Source: Rhodospirillales bacterium (lineage in GTDB: Bacteria; Pseudomonadota; Alphaproteobacteria; MPNO01; UBA2964). From it: DNA of 11,001 nt. The position numbers and the translations under genes are program-made. The stretch covers positions 1-11,001 of the forward strand of contig PBWY01000035.1 in the NCBI GenBank assembly GCA_002727395.1. Reading direction: 5' to 3'. The notes beneath the pieces are model-generated. The model was not told where the DNA came from and ran no database searches. It saw only the letters and a list, made by a program, of their open reading frames with translations. Positions 1 to 6,353 of this stretch are shown in pieces (position 1 is the stretch's first letter; each line of letters opens with the position of its first letter).

Positions 1-1
1 G

Positions 2-139
2 ATAAAACTTAATGCTGGAGAGAAAAAAGCTTTTAAAGCTTCGGTTTCGGCGGTTCGAACTTTGGTGAATGTGGTTAAAAGAATGCAAAAATCTGCAAAG
101 AAGGGCCCAACACGAAAGAAGTCGATCGTTAAGAAATAG
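2..139 (+). CDS. mdh: Malate dehydrogenase, C-terminal end (partial)
   Basis: Only the last 45 codons are in the window; the gene begins upstream. Read in the frame ending at the TAG at 137-139, the visible part starts IKLNAGEKKAFKASVSAV, which matches the final helix of lactate/malate dehydrogenases (pattern L-N-x-x-E-x-x-x-F-x-x-S-V-x-x-V). The family enzyme oxidises malate to oxaloacetate with NAD+ in the cytoplasm, in the TCA cycle. The call is strengthened by sucC starting 30 bases downstream, since mdh-sucC-sucD is a common alphaproteobacterial operon. An odd point is that the protein runs on beyond the usual end with about 20 residues, half of them Lys or Arg (visible residues 26-45). 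The catalytic domain is not visible, so a lactate dehydrogenase-like relative cannot be fully excluded. Confidence 0.78.
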   Translation: MKLNAGEKKAFKASVSAVRTLVNVVKRMQKSAKKGPTRKKSIVKK

Positions 140-169
140 AATTTTCAAGAAAGAAATTACAGATTTACC

Positions 170-1339
170 ATGAATATTCATGAATATCAGGCGAAGGAAA
201 TTTTAAGGGGTTCTGGTGTTAAGGTACCCGATGGCGGGGTCGCTTATACCCCTGAAGAAGCAGTCGAGGTCGCTGAGGGCCTAGGGGGCCCCATTTGGGT
301 AGTTAAAGCTCAAATTCATGCGGGAGGGAGAGGTAAAGGCGGCGGCGTAAAGATTGCTAAATCGATTGAAGAGGTTAAGGAATTTGCAACCGAAATGATT
401 GGTATGACATTGGTCACGCATCAGACTGGCCCTGAGGGCAAGGAAGTGGGGCGTGTATATATTGAAGATGGTTGTGACATTGAACGGGAACTATATATAA
501 GCCTGCTGGTTGATCGGGCGACTAGCAGGATTACAATTATGGCATCGACCGAAGGGGGGGTTGAAATAGAGGAAGTAGCTGCAAAGACCCCCGAAAAGAT
601 TCTTAAAGTTGCGGTTGATCCTGCCAGTGGATTTCAGTCCTTTCACGCTCGCAAAATCGCCTATGGATTGGGATTAGAAGGCAACCAAGTGAAGTCCGCT
701 ATTAATTTCCTGATGGGTTTGTACAAAACTTTTGAAGAATTAGACGCGTCTATTGTTGAAATAAATCCTTTGGTGGTTACTGGAGCAGGCGAGGTGGTAG
801 CACTAGACGCAAAGATGAATTTTGATGACAACGCGTTATTTCGCCATAATAAAATTGTTGTTTTACGAGATGAAAGTGAGGAAGATCCCACAGAACTTGA
901 CGCAGCAAAGTTTGATCTCAATTATGTAAAACTTGATGGAAATATTGGTTGTATGGTCAATGGTGCAGGTTTGGCTATGGCGACGATGGATATCATCAAA
1001 CTCTATGGGGGAGAGCCGGCTAATTTCTTAGACGTTGGGGGAGGGGCATCAAAGGAACGGGTTACGGCTGCTTTCAAGCTGATTTTATCTGACCCAAATG
1101 TTGAAGGACTTCTTGTAAATATTTTTGGTGGAATTATGCGTTGCGATGTTATCGCTGAAGGTGTCGTTGCGGCCGCTCGCGAGGTTAGCCTGACAGTGCC
1201 ATTAGTGGTCCGCTTGGCAGGAACTAATGTGGAACTTGGAAAAAATATATTACAGCAGTCTGGGTTGCCTATCATTGCTGCAGATGACCTTGGTGACGCG
1301 GCGAAGAAAGCGGTCAAGGCTGTAGAGGAGGCGAGCTAA
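170..1339 (+). CDS. sucC: Succinyl-CoA synthetase (succinate-CoA ligase, ADP-forming), beta subunit
   Basis: 389 residues, the normal family length. SucC forms the nucleotide- and succinate-binding half of the cytoplasmic ligase that converts succinyl-CoA to succinate with formation of ATP (or GTP) in the TCA cycle. The N-terminal MNIHEYQAKEIL is diagnostic. An ATP-grasp domain (about 1-235) has the glycine-rich loop KAQIHAGGRGKGGG (46-59) and the Mg-binding residues N199 (in EINP) and D213 (in ALDAK), at the same numbers as in E. coli. The C-terminal CoA-ligase domain (about 255-385) carries GNIGCMVNGAGLAM (258-270) and NIFGGIMRCD (317-326). The ribosome-binding site is weak, but the start is fixed by the family N-terminus. 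It lies 30 bases after mdh, and its stop shares one base with the sucD start. A malate-CoA ligase subunit (mtkA type) is a related alternative; the mdh neighbour argues for the TCA role. Confidence 0.97.
   Translation: MNIHEYQAKEILRGSGVKVPDGGVAYTPEEAVEVAEGLGGPIWVVKAQIHAGGRGKGGGVKIAKSIEEVKEFATEMIGMTLVTHQTGPEGKEVGRVYIEDGCDIERELYISLLVDRATSRITIMASTEGGVEIEEVAAKTPEKILKVAVDPASGFQSFHARKIAYGLGLEGNQVKSAINFLMGLYKTFEELDASIVEINPLVVTGAGEVVALDAKMNFDDNALFRHNKIVVLRDESEEDPTELDAAKFDLNYVKLDGNIGCMVNGAGLAMATMDIIKLYGGEPANFLDVGGGASKERVTAAFKLILSDPNVEGLLVNIFGGIMRCDVIAEGVVAAAREVSLTVPLVVRLAGTNVELGKNILQQSGLPIIAADDLGDAAKKAVKAVEEAS
1324..1331 (+). promoter_or_regulatory. Strong Shine-Dalgarno of sucD inside the sucC end
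   Basis: AGAGGAGG lies within the last codons of sucC, 7 bases before the sucD ATG at 1339. Together with the TAATG stop/start overlap this indicates coupled, balanced translation of the two subunits of one enzyme. Confidence 0.75.
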
Positions 1340-2214
1340 TGTCGGTTCTTGTTGACAAAGGAACAAGAGTTATTTGTCAGGGTTTTACCGGGGCACAGGG
1401 AACCTTCCATTCTGAGCAGGCAATTGCTTACGGTACCCAGATGGTTGGGGGAGTTACACCGGGTAAAGGCGGAGAGCAGCACCTAGAGCTGCCAGTTTTT
1501 GATACAGTTGCCGAAGCCAAAGATGTTACTAAAGCCAATGCAAGCGTTATTTACGTACCTCCTCCATTCGCAGCCGATGCAATTTTAGAGGCAATCGATG
1601 CTAAAATACCTCTAGCAATTTGTATCACGGAGGGTATTCCCGTGATGGATATGATACGCGTGAAGCGAGCGCTAGATAAATCTCAGACGCGCCTAATAGG
1701 TCCTAACTGTCCCGGTGTAATTACACCCGATGAGTGTAAGATCGGTATTATGCCTGGACATATTCATCAGAAAGGTAAAATTGGGATCGTTTCTAGATCC
1801 GGGACTTTAACTTATGAGGCTGTAGCCCAGACAACGGCGGCAGGAATTGGGCAGACTACTTGTATTGGTATAGGTGGAGATCCGATTAACGGAACAAATT
1901 TTATCGATAGTCTGGAGCTATTCCTGGCTGATGAAAAGACTGAAGGTATTATAATGATTGGAGAAATTGGCGGGGATGCAGAAGAAAATGCTTCAGAGTT
2001 TCTAAAGATGTCCAAGGTCAAAAAGCCAGTGGTCGGATTTATCGCAGGCGTGACTGCGCCACCCGGTAGGCGTATGGGTCATGCTGGTGCTATTATTTCT
2101 GGTGGCAAAGGCGGCGCGGATGATAAAATAGAAGCTATGAGAAGTGCCGGCATTACAGTTGCGGAATCTCCCGCGGCGTTGGGTGTCACTATGTTGGAAG
2201 CAATAAAGGCGTAA
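1339..2214 (+). CDS. sucD: Succinyl-CoA synthetase (succinate-CoA ligase), alpha subunit
   Basis: 291 residues, typical length. SucD binds CoA and carries the histidine that is transiently phosphorylated; with SucC it makes the active cytoplasmic enzyme that performs substrate-level phosphorylation in the TCA cycle. Visible features are the N-terminal CoA-binding Rossmann domain with GFTGAQGTFHSEQAI (15-29) and GGVTPGKGG (37-45), the IGPNCPGVI segment (120-128), the VSRSGTLTYE loop (151-160), and the catalytic loop RRMGHAGAIISGG with H248, equivalent to the E. coli active-site histidine near position 246. The gene starts on the A of the sucC TAA (TAATG) behind a strong Shine-Dalgarno, so it is cotranslated with sucC. 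sucA/sucB do not follow; a candidate terminator does. Confidence 0.97.
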   Translation: MSVLVDKGTRVICQGFTGAQGTFHSEQAIAYGTQMVGGVTPGKGGEQHLELPVFDTVAEAKDVTKANASVIYVPPPFAADAILEAIDAKIPLAICITEGIPVMDMIRVKRALDKSQTRLIGPNCPGVITPDECKIGIMPGHIHQKGKIGIVSRSGTLTYEAVAQTTAAGIGQTTCIGIGGDPINGTNFIDSLELFLADEKTEGIIMIGEIGGDAEENASEFLKMSKVKKPVVGFIAGVTAPPGRRMGHAGAIISGGKGGADDKIEAMRSAGITVAESPAALGVTMLEAIKA

Positions 2215-2322
2215 TTAGGCTTTTTTATATCCTTGTGTCTGTAAAGCCCATGCAAATTGATCTGATATTCTATAATAGGTTCTGGGATGAAAACCCTGTG
2301 TAGAAAAATGGTTCAATAAACT

Positions 2323-2353
2323 ATATAGGCCAGAAACCTGTATTATTTTTTTT
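2323..2353 (+). terminator. Candidate Rho-independent terminator of mdh-sucCD
   Basis: Inverted repeat ATATAGG (2323-2329) / CCTGTAT (2337-2343) with a 7-base loop CCAGAAA, one G-U pair, followed by TA and a run of eight T (2346-2353). The stem is short and only partly GC, so it is a weak intrinsic terminator at best, but the layout (stem, then T-run, about 110 bases past the sucD stop) is right. It ends only 24 bases before the next start codon, so it would separate the TCA operon from the small membrane-protein gene. Confidence 0.42.
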
Positions 2354-2377
2354 AAGTCTTTAGCCTAAGGCTTTCTT

Positions 2378-2638
2378 ATGAAGGGTGCTATAAAACATTA
2401 TTTGTTATTATCCCTTGGCTGGTGTTGTGTTTTTCTGGGCGTTATCGGTTTATTTCTTCCAATTTTGCAGGGAATACTTTTTTTGGCTATAGGATTTATA
2501 ATCTTAAGCCGTCGATCAGCGAGGGTAAGGTTATTGAATAAACGTCTTTGTAAAAAATATCCAAAATACGCAATTGTGCAGCGGGATGCCACCAATCGTA
2601 TCAAAATGCTTAAAAGAAAGTATTTTAAAATCAAATAA
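2378..2638 (+). CDS. Small two-helix membrane protein, PGPGW/DUF454-like
   Basis: 86 residues. Two hydrophobic segments (about 8-27 and 29-45) are joined by a tight turn at LPILQG, forming a helical hairpin; the C-terminal half (46-86) is strongly basic and likely cytoplasmic. The opening LGW, the G-x-I-G-L-F-L-P approach to the turn, and IGFIILSRRS after the second helix resemble small alphaproteobacterial proteins annotated as PGPGW or DUF454-like; the turn here reads PILQG instead of PGPGW. The function of such proteins is unknown to me. AAGG sits 7 bases before the ATG. The gene follows the candidate terminator after sucD and converges with the dioxygenase gene, with 9 bases between stops. 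Codon use is AT-rich like its neighbours. I regard it as a real gene because of the coherent membrane topology and the family resemblance. Confidence 0.65.
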   Translation: MKGAIKHYLLLSLGWCCVFLGVIGLFLPILQGILFLAIGFIILSRRSARVRLLNKRLCKKYPKYAIVQRDATNRIKMLKRKYFKIK

Positions 2639-2647
2639 ATTTAATTT

Positions 2648-3499
2648 TCAGGCTGCTAATACCAGCGAGTCATCGCTTATTGTAACACGTCGTAATAACC
2701 GACGTTGTTCGCGTGGAAAATCAGTACGGGCATGTAAGAGACAGCGATTGTCCCACATTACGAAATCACCAACCTTCCACTTATGTGAATAAACAAACCT
2801 ATCTTGACGTTGCAAAGTATAAATTTCATCAAGAATCTCTTTGCCCTCCGTCTCGTCCATACCAATGATTTCTTCCGTCATAAGAGGGCATACGTATACA
2901 GCTACGCGGCCTGTTTCAGGATGTTTTCGAAAAATGGGGTGCGGATGATGAGGCACCGCCTCTCTATCATATTTCTCAAATGTTTTTACTGTTGTACCAA
3001 ATTCGTAGCAATTCATAGCTTGCAGACCAATCAGCTTATCCTTCAGCTTTTGGGGCAACTCATTATAAACTTTATATTGGTTAGAGAAGTTGGTATTACC
3101 GCCAATATCTGGAATTTCTACTCCGTAGAGAGTTGTAGCTTTATGAGGGGTTTTTAGATAAGGCGTATCCGTATGCCACATCATTTCTCCATCTGGATGA
3201 GCGCCAATCACTCTTCCATCTTCGCGAATGTTAGAGACTAACATAATTTCGCCACTAGCATGGTTAGGATGTTGGCGGTCTTTTGGTCTATTATATTCCC
3301 CCACTTTACCGAAATTGCCACAAAAATCTTTTTGATTTTTTGGCGTTAAATCTTGTTGGTTTCGAATAACAATTACTAAGTGGTTAAGCCAAGCTTCATA
3401 TATTGTGGATGCATCATCTTTAGAAAGATTGGATTTCATGTCTACGCCGGATATTTCTGCTCCACAGGCATCAGACAAAGGGGTCACAGTTACAGCCAT
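2648..3499 (-). CDS. TauD/TfdA-family Fe(II)/2-oxoglutarate-dependent dioxygenase (copy 1, promoter-distal)
   Basis: 283 residues, normal for the family. Such enzymes use Fe(II), O2 and 2-oxoglutarate to hydroxylate small molecules in the cytoplasm, often releasing sulfite, an aldehyde or a phenol. The double-stranded beta-helix has a complete iron triad: H109 and D111 in WHTDTPY and H256 in LLHARTDF. R267 and R271 in QRRLLRRVTI sit 11 and 15 residues after the last histidine, the same spacing as the 2-oxoglutarate-binding arginines of E. coli TauD. The N-terminal CGAEISGVD (12-20) is a TfdA/TauD hallmark. The start is supported by AAGGAGA seven bases upstream. It lies 96 bases downstream of a clear paralogue. 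TauD proper is a poor label, because its taurine-pocket residues are not all recognisable; the substrate is unknown and no transporter is adjacent. The protein ends in LVLAA. Confidence 0.9.
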   Translation of the reverse strand: MAVTVTPLSDACGAEISGVDMKSNLSKDDASTIYEAWLNHLVIVIRNQQDLTPKNQKDFCGNFGKVGEYNRPKDRQHPNHASGEIMLVSNIREDGRVIGAHPDGEMMWHTDTPYLKTPHKATTLYGVEIPDIGGNTNFSNQYKVYNELPQKLKDKLIGLQAMNCYEFGTTVKTFEKYDREAVPHHPHPIFRKHPETGRVAVYVCPLMTEEIIGMDETEGKEILDEIYTLQRQDRFVYSHKWKVGDFVMWDNRCLLHARTDFPREQRRLLRRVTISDDSLVLAA

Positions 3500-3506
3500 C
3501 TAAAAA

Positions 3507-3513
3507 TCTCCTT
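3507..3513 (-). promoter_or_regulatory. Shine-Dalgarno of dioxygenase copy 1
   Basis: Read on the minus strand this is AAGGAGA, 7 bases before the ATG at 3499-3497. It is the strongest ribosome-binding site of the minus-strand run and fixes the start of copy 1. Confidence 0.7.
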
Positions 3514-3595
3514 CAACGCCATTCTACTTTGGGCGATTGGGTATATTGGGGATAATAAACCAGAAAACAAAAGACTGAACAAGTTTATGAAAGAA

Positions 3596-4453
3596 TTATG
3601 CTGCTGTGTTAGGACTAGAATCTTCTATTGTAACTCGGCGAAGCAAGCGCCGCTGCTTTTTGGGAAAGTCAGTTCTTGCATGTAAAGTGCATCTATTATC
3701 CCACATTACGAGGTCACCCTTTCGCCATACGTGCTCGTAACAGAATTGCCTCTCTTTTTGTAAAGCAAATATTTCTTTCAAAACTTCGCGACTTTCTTCG
3801 ACAGAAAGGCCTTCTATGGATTCTGTCATCAATTCGTTAACATAGATTGTACGGCGTCCAGTCTCTGAATGGACCCTAAAAACAGGATGAATAGCCGTTT
3901 GAACGTCGGGTCCGTTGTAAAATTCTTTATCCTTTACCATAACCCCAAATTCATATGCGTGTTTTGCATTGCGCCCAGAGAGGAGTTTTTTAAGTCTTTT
4001 GGGGAGCGCTTCGTAAACCTTGTATTGGTTAGAAAAGATTGTATTTCCGCCTTTGCTAGGGATTTCTATAGCGAATAGTGTTGTAGCTTTATGAGGGTTT
4101 TGCGCATATCCTGTATCGGTGTGAAACATCATCTCACCGTCTGGAAGTGTTCCTATTGCCTCACCGTTCTCAACAATGTTACTGACGAACATCACTGAAC
4201 GGTGGCGATCCTTCATAGCATCGTTTCGAAGCGTATCAGGTCGCAAATAATCTCCTACCTGTCCAAAGGCTTCAGCAAAATTTACTTGATCAATATCAGA
4301 TAAATCTTGGTCCCGAATTACGATAACACAGTGTTCTAACCAGGTATGATTAATTTCCGCACTCACAGACGATTTGAGAGGTTTTTTGAGATCTACACCA
4401 GAGATCTCTGCACCACAGGCGGCCGATAGGGGGGTAACTGAAATATTTGACAT
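3596..4453 (-). CDS. TauD/TfdA-family Fe(II)/2-oxoglutarate-dependent dioxygenase (copy 2, promoter-proximal)
   Basis: 285 residues, paralogous to the next gene downstream on the same strand; by eye roughly half the residues agree. The reaction type is as for copy 1: 2-oxoglutarate- and iron-dependent oxidation of an unidentified small molecule. The iron triad is complete (H111 and D113 in FHTDTGY, H258 in TLHARTDF), and R269 and R273 keep the TauD spacing for 2-oxoglutarate binding. Shared blocks include CGAEISGVDL, PHKATTL, FSNQYKVY and QRRLLRRVTI. Differences fall around the active site: FHTDTGY replaces WHTDTPY, and IYVNELMTESI replaces VYVCPLMTEEI, which suggests another substrate preference. 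The start ATG is not preceded by a good Shine-Dalgarno (only AAGG about 14 bases upstream). The gene begins 60 bases after xerC ends, with no convincing terminator between, so read-through from xerC is plausible. Confidence 0.9.
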   Translation of the reverse strand: MSNISVTPLSAACGAEISGVDLKKPLKSSVSAEINHTWLEHCVIVIRDQDLSDIDQVNFAEAFGQVGDYLRPDTLRNDAMKDRHRSVMFVSNIVENGEAIGTLPDGEMMFHTDTGYAQNPHKATTLFAIEIPSKGGNTIFSNQYKVYEALPKRLKKLLSGRNAKHAYEFGVMVKDKEFYNGPDVQTAIHPVFRVHSETGRRTIYVNELMTESIEGLSVEESREVLKEIFALQKERQFCYEHVWRKGDLVMWDNRCTLHARTDFPKKQRRLLRRVTIEDSSPNTAA

Positions 4454-4513
4454 ATCTTATTTTAGGACCTTGGAGGAAAAATTTCCAGCTCAGGGATAAT
4501 GATATATTAACGA

Positions 4514-5431
4514 CTAATTTCTTTTTGCGCGCGGGTGAGCATCGTTGTAAACCTCCATTAATCTATTTGGGTCAATTGCTGTATAACGCTGGGTGGATGA
4601 CAAAGAAGAATGTCCAAGCAGTTTTCGTATATCGGCAAGATTCCCTCCATTTATCAATAAATGTGTAGCAAAACTATGTCTCAATGCATGTGGTGTTGCA
4701 GTATTGGGGAGACCCATATCCCTCCTGATTTCTTCCATTTGTCGCTGTACTACGCGGGCCTTTAACCTTTTTCCCCTGGCACCAATAAATAAGGGATCAT
4801 CGCGATCATGATTAAATGGTCTCAAGTCGGTATATTGCTTTATAGTATCATGAACTACTGGTAGCACTGGTACCATGCGTTTCTTATCCCCTTTGCCACG
4901 AATCAACATTGTATCCTCAACAGGAATATCTGAGTTGTTTAAACTCAACGCTTCTGTAATACGGAGGCCGCAACAGTAAAGAATTGTAAATATTGCCTGG
5001 TCCCGTTTTCCTATCCAAGTTTTTTTCGGTCGTTCTGCGGCTTCCCTAATAAGAATTTTGATATCGTCAATTGCGATCGGTTTTGGGAGTGGTTTAGAAA
5101 TCTTGGGCAAACGAATGTTTTCTATCTGATTGTTGCCTTTTCGATCAGTTTTATTCAAAAAGCGATAAAAGTTTCGTAAAGTTGAAATGATCCGCGCATT
5201 TGAACTATGCGTGACTCCCCTCCTGTCAACGAGGGTAATTTGCTTTTTACTCTTAGAGTCAAAAAGATAATTCAAGAAAATCTTTAGATCTAATTCATAT
5301 GAAATTAATGTATTCTCCGATAGCCGTCTCTCCTCAAAAATCCAACGTTTGAAGTCCTCTATGGCATCAATAACTTCTTGCCTGGAGATTGTTTCTATCT
5401 TTTGAAGTATTTTTCTTTTTTTTTCGGTCAT
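4514..5431 (-). CDS. xerC: Tyrosine recombinase XerC (chromosome dimer resolution)
   Basis: 305 residues. XerC acts with XerD at dif, under FtsK control, to resolve chromosome dimers. The C-terminal catalytic domain (about 115-305) has the full set: R157 in CGLRITEAL, K180 in GKGDKKR, H248 and R251 in HALRHSFATHLL, H274 in LLGHSSLSSTQ, and nucleophile Y283 in QRYTAID. The ending VYNDAHPRAKRN matches the classic XerC C-terminus, which favours XerC over XerD or a phage integrase. The N-terminal SAM-like domain spans about 18-100 but looks about 11 residues short between the DLKIFLNYL helix and STLRNFYRFL. AGGA stands 3 bases before the ATG. Codons 3-6 contain a run of nine A. It follows DUF484 by 66 bases, a conserved pairing (yigA-xerC in E. 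coli). Confidence 0.92.
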   Translation of the reverse strand: MTEKKRKILQKIETISRQEVIDAIEDFKRWIFEERRLSENTLISYELDLKIFLNYLFDSKSKKQITLVDRRGVTHSSNARIISTLRNFYRFLNKTDRKGNNQIENIRLPKISKPLPKPIAIDDIKILIREAAERPKKTWIGKRDQAIFTILYCCGLRITEALSLNNSDIPVEDTMLIRGKGDKKRMVPVLPVVHDTIKQYTDLRPFNHDRDDPLFIGARGKRLKARVVQRQMEEIRRDMGLPNTATPHALRHSFATHLLINGGNLADIRKLLGHSSLSSTQRYTAIDPNRLMEVYNDAHPRAKRN

Positions 5432-5497
5432 CTATCCTGTAGGCAAGGAATCCTCTGAAATCAGAATTTTCCAAATCATTTAAGTCTTTGAGGTTGA

Positions 5498-6232
5498 TTA
5501 GTCTATCCATCTCTGAATAACTTTTTGCAGCACATTTGAAAAAAATAGAAGTAGGTCTGTTTCCTGTGAGGGCTTAAACTCGTCTGGTTTTTTTGCCCCT
5601 AGAGCAATAAGCGCATTAGGTTTTTTTGGACCTAAATCTAGAGGTAACAGCGCTTCTGATCGGATTTTTTGTGCTGCCGAACCGAACACTAATTTATTAC
5701 CCTTAATATTGGAACGCAGGCTAATTTGATTTTTGTTATCTAAAATTGAACTAAAGGAACCTTTTTCAACGAGTGTTATTTGGGTATCCAATTGCTGAAA
5801 TGGAGCGTAGTTCTTGTCCTCAATACAAATCGTCGCCAATTCTATATAAAATAACTGAGGCAATTTCACTGCGATGATTTTGCAGACCTCTTCAATTGAG
5901 TTTGCACCCACAAGCATGTTGATAGCCTTAATAAATCTACCTAATACCTCATTATTTGATTCCGCTGCTTTTAGCAGCCTTTTTTCCCTGGTTTTATATT
6001 TTACCAGTTCATTTTGTATACGTTTGAGAATAAACACTTGCATGTCTATGACTTCATCACCGTAATTTTGCTCCGGTGGTATTATTCCCCACAAAAGCTC
6101 GGGGTTGTCATTTAGAAACTGTGGGTTGTTTTGTAAATATTTTTTAACGTCGTCTGATGAGATTGATTTTCCCGTCTGCTTTTTAGAAACAGAATTCTTA
6201 TTTGGTTTTTTGTTTGTTGTATTTGAACTCAT
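5498..6232 (-). CDS. DUF484 family protein (GAF-like), xerC partner gene
   Basis: 244 residues. The function is not established; the family is widespread in proteobacteria and is often next to xerC, as here and in E. coli (yigA). Residues 1-26 form a polar Lys/Ser/Asn-rich, probably disordered tail. The core opens with VKKYLQNNPQFLNDNPELL (29-47), the typical DUF484 start, then a charged helical linker (about 62-100, likely coiled coil, including VFILKRIQNELVKYKTREK). A GAF-like domain follows (about 105-244), ending RSEALLPLDL ... ALIALGAKKPDEFKPSQETDLLLFFSNVL, which matches the family's terminal S-x-A-L-x-P-L ... G-S/A-x-x-P-x-x-F pattern. No clear Shine-Dalgarno is visible. It is the first gene of the minus-strand run, divergent from priA. 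Confidence 0.85.
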   Translation of the reverse strand: MSSNTTNKKPNKNSVSKKQTGKSISSDDVKKYLQNNPQFLNDNPELLWGIIPPEQNYGDEVIDMQVFILKRIQNELVKYKTREKRLLKAAESNNEVLGRFIKAINMLVGANSIEEVCKIIAVKLPQLFYIELATICIEDKNYAPFQQLDTQITLVEKGSFSSILDNKNQISLRSNIKGNKLVFGSAAQKIRSEALLPLDLGPKKPNALIALGAKKPDEFKPSQETDLLLFFSNVLQKVIQRWID

Positions 6233-6353
6233 AGTTTTCTACTTATCTAAAATGGTTTGGCTAGTTTAGATCGGTTCATTTGAAAATACTAACATCAACT
6301 ATTGAAGTGCAATAATGTTGGCCAATACTCTCGGCCAAGCTAAAGTTTAAAGT
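6233..6353. promoter_or_regulatory. Divergent promoter region between DUF484-xerC and priA
   Basis: 121 bases between two divergent starts, so it should hold at least two promoters, though I see no convincing -35/-10 pair. It contains a perfect 7-base dyad, ATCTAAA (6245-6251) / TTTAGAT (6265-6271), 13-39 bases upstream of the DUF484 start, and a second dyad, TTGGCC (6318-6323) / GGCCAA (6333-6338), 15-36 bases upstream of the priA start. Either could be an operator or an mRNA hairpin; neither matches a regulator site I recognise. Confidence 0.45.

Noticed and set aside
2610..2650. AT-only palindrome (ATTTTAAAAT) at the convergent ends of the small membrane-protein gene and dioxygenase copy 1, considered as a bidirectional terminator
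   Set aside because: No GC in the stem and poor T-run placement on either strand; it looks like AT-rich drift.
2804..3157. Long plus-strand open frame opposite dioxygenase copy 1
   Set aside because: It is antisense to a gene with a complete active-site signature and has no recognisable domain; other long antisense frames across sucC, priA and atpA were rejected for the same reason.
4475..4486. GGAAA-AA-TTTCC dyad between xerC and dioxygenase copy 2, considered as a terminator for xerC
   Set aside because: The stem is 5 bp with a two-base centre, and no T-run follows on the minus strand.
6300..6330. Possible dif site near xerC (stretch containing AATAATGTT)
   Set aside because: It lacks the paired 11-base arms with a 6-base centre expected of dif; xerC is usually not next to dif anyway.
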